From an uncultured Gammaproteobacteria bacterium (GTDB taxonomy: Bacteria; Pseudomonadota; Gammaproteobacteria; Steroidobacterales; XN24), in assembly GCA_947259915.1 (NCBI GenBank), contig CAMYOC010000053.1, forward strand, positions 62,001 through 126,000: a stretch of 64,000 nt of DNA, written 5' to 3'. The notes under the pieces are model-generated. The model made no database searches. It was given only the letters and a program-made list of their open reading frames with translations, and was not told the origin of the DNA. The position numbers were made by a program, and so were the translations under genes. Of this stretch, positions 63,582 to 64,000 are shown in pieces. Numbering within the stretch: the stretch's first letter is position 1; each line of letters begins with the position of its first letter.

Positions 63582-64000
63582 TTGAGCAAACGATTCTTAC
63601 TGGGTCTCATGTTTATGCTGTTAGCGGCTTGTGCCGATGAGCCCGAGCCATCGTCAGTGTCGATTTCTGTTGCACCGGTTCCAATCGCTCTGGTCGGCGC
63701 GAGTCTGGTGGACGGCAGTGGTGCCGCATCGTTGTCAGATGCGGTGGTCCTGATCGAGGAAGACCGTATCGTCTGTGCCGGCGACGCCAGTGATTGCCCG
63801 GTCCCGGACGGCGCCAACGAGATAGATGTCAGCGGCCGCTGGATTACCCCCGGTCTGGTGGATGCTCACGTGCACTTCTCGCAAACAGCCTGGGCCGACG
63901 GCCGGCCCGATGCGATCCCGGTGGGTCCTCTGTATCCATACGCTCAGGTGCTCGCGGCGCAGCGCACTGAACCCGAGCGCTATTTCCGCGCCTATCTGTG
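63582..64000 (+). CDS. Amidohydrolase lipoprotein, N-terminal part only
   Basis: The frame runs off the right edge after 139 codons. TTG 63582 is preferred because GGAG (63570-63573) lies 8 nt upstream; an in-frame ATG at 63564 is the alternative but has no ribosome site. A lipoprotein signal follows (FLLGLMFMLLAAC), with the modified Cys at about residue 16. The N-terminal beta-sandwich (IALVGASLVDGSG, DAVVLIEEDRIVCAG) leads to the metal site GLVDAHVHF (HVH). It is a membrane-tethered periplasmic amidase or dipeptidase, related to but distinct from the one at 48081. Confidence 0.85.
   Translation, partial: MSKRFLLGLMFMLLAACADEPEPSSVSISVAPVPIALVGASLVDGSGAASLSDAVVLIEEDRIVCAGDASDCPVPDGANEIDVSGRWITPGLVDAHVHFSQTAWADGRPDAIPVGPLYPYAQVLAAQRTEPERYFRAYL

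Overview
The window is a 64 kb piece of a G+C-rich Gram-negative chromosome. A TonB-dependent receptor, an OmpA-type porin, many lipobox and Sec signal peptides, HemN, RlmJ and SirB2 point to a gammaproteobacterium, possibly in the Xanthomonadales/Woeseiales/Chromatiales area. No rRNA, tRNA or marker gene is present to fix the lineage. I see no transposase, integrase, tRNA or CRISPR array, and genes are tightly packed on both strands.

Region 1 (1-26.9 kb) is the remarkable part. It is an island of ten sulfotransferase-fold genes: one partial non-TPR form at the left edge, eight TPR-sulfotransferases, and one TPR/2OG-oxygenase/TPR/sulfotransferase fusion. A rightward run of eight mostly overlapping genes starts with two exported proteins, a CRTAC1/UnbV-type FG-GAP protein and a secreted TPR protein, followed by six cytoplasmic TPR-sulfotransferases. 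It meets tail-to-tail (4 bp overlap) a leftward run of three genes: the 984-residue fusion, a stand-alone 2OG-Fe(II) oxygenase-like protein and another TPR-sulfotransferase. A strong terminator separates these from a large TonB-dependent receptor. A methyltransferase and one more TPR-sulfotransferase close the island. By an alignment from memory, the catalytic motifs match animal tyrosylprotein sulfotransferases (Glu after the PAPS loop, Lys in a DKM motif, Ser in an ASH.QV motif). Two paralogues (5954-7825 and 9784-11787) have replaced these with a Walker-A-like GxxxxGKS loop and lost the Lys and Ser residues. My inference is a cytoplasmic machine that sulfates, and perhaps hydroxylates, tyrosine-containing exported or outer-membrane proteins. 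No substrate is proven and no PAPS-synthesis gene is in the window.

Region 2 (26.9-36.8 kb) holds cell-envelope and housekeeping genes: an OmpA protein with thrombospondin-3 repeats, an exported protein that joins a PPP-type phosphatase to a PI3/4-kinase-like domain, a small lipoprotein, a solute-binding lipoprotein, an M49-like zinc peptidase, hemN, sirB2-like, DUF192 and a MarR regulator. A 480 bp gap holds a possible structured RNA.

Region 3 (36.8-46 kb) contains divergent glgA/glgC for glycogen synthesis, a third 2OG-Fe(II) oxygenase, a DUF885 protein, a PDZ protein and a membrane-anchored TolB-N/TPR protein.

Region 4 (46-64 kb) contains a thiosulfate sulfurtransferase, an MDR-type oxidoreductase, two exported amidohydrolases (the second cut by the right edge), a lysine/glycine-rich exported protein, a glutathione S-transferase downstream of a frameshifted class II aldolase, an M3 peptidase lipoprotein, an e(P4)-type acid phosphatase, an exported EEP nuclease-fold protein, a mazG-like/rlmJ/VanZ operon, a thioredoxin lipoprotein, a second VanZ-jelly-roll paralogue and an NhaC-type antiporter with a palindrome in its promoter.
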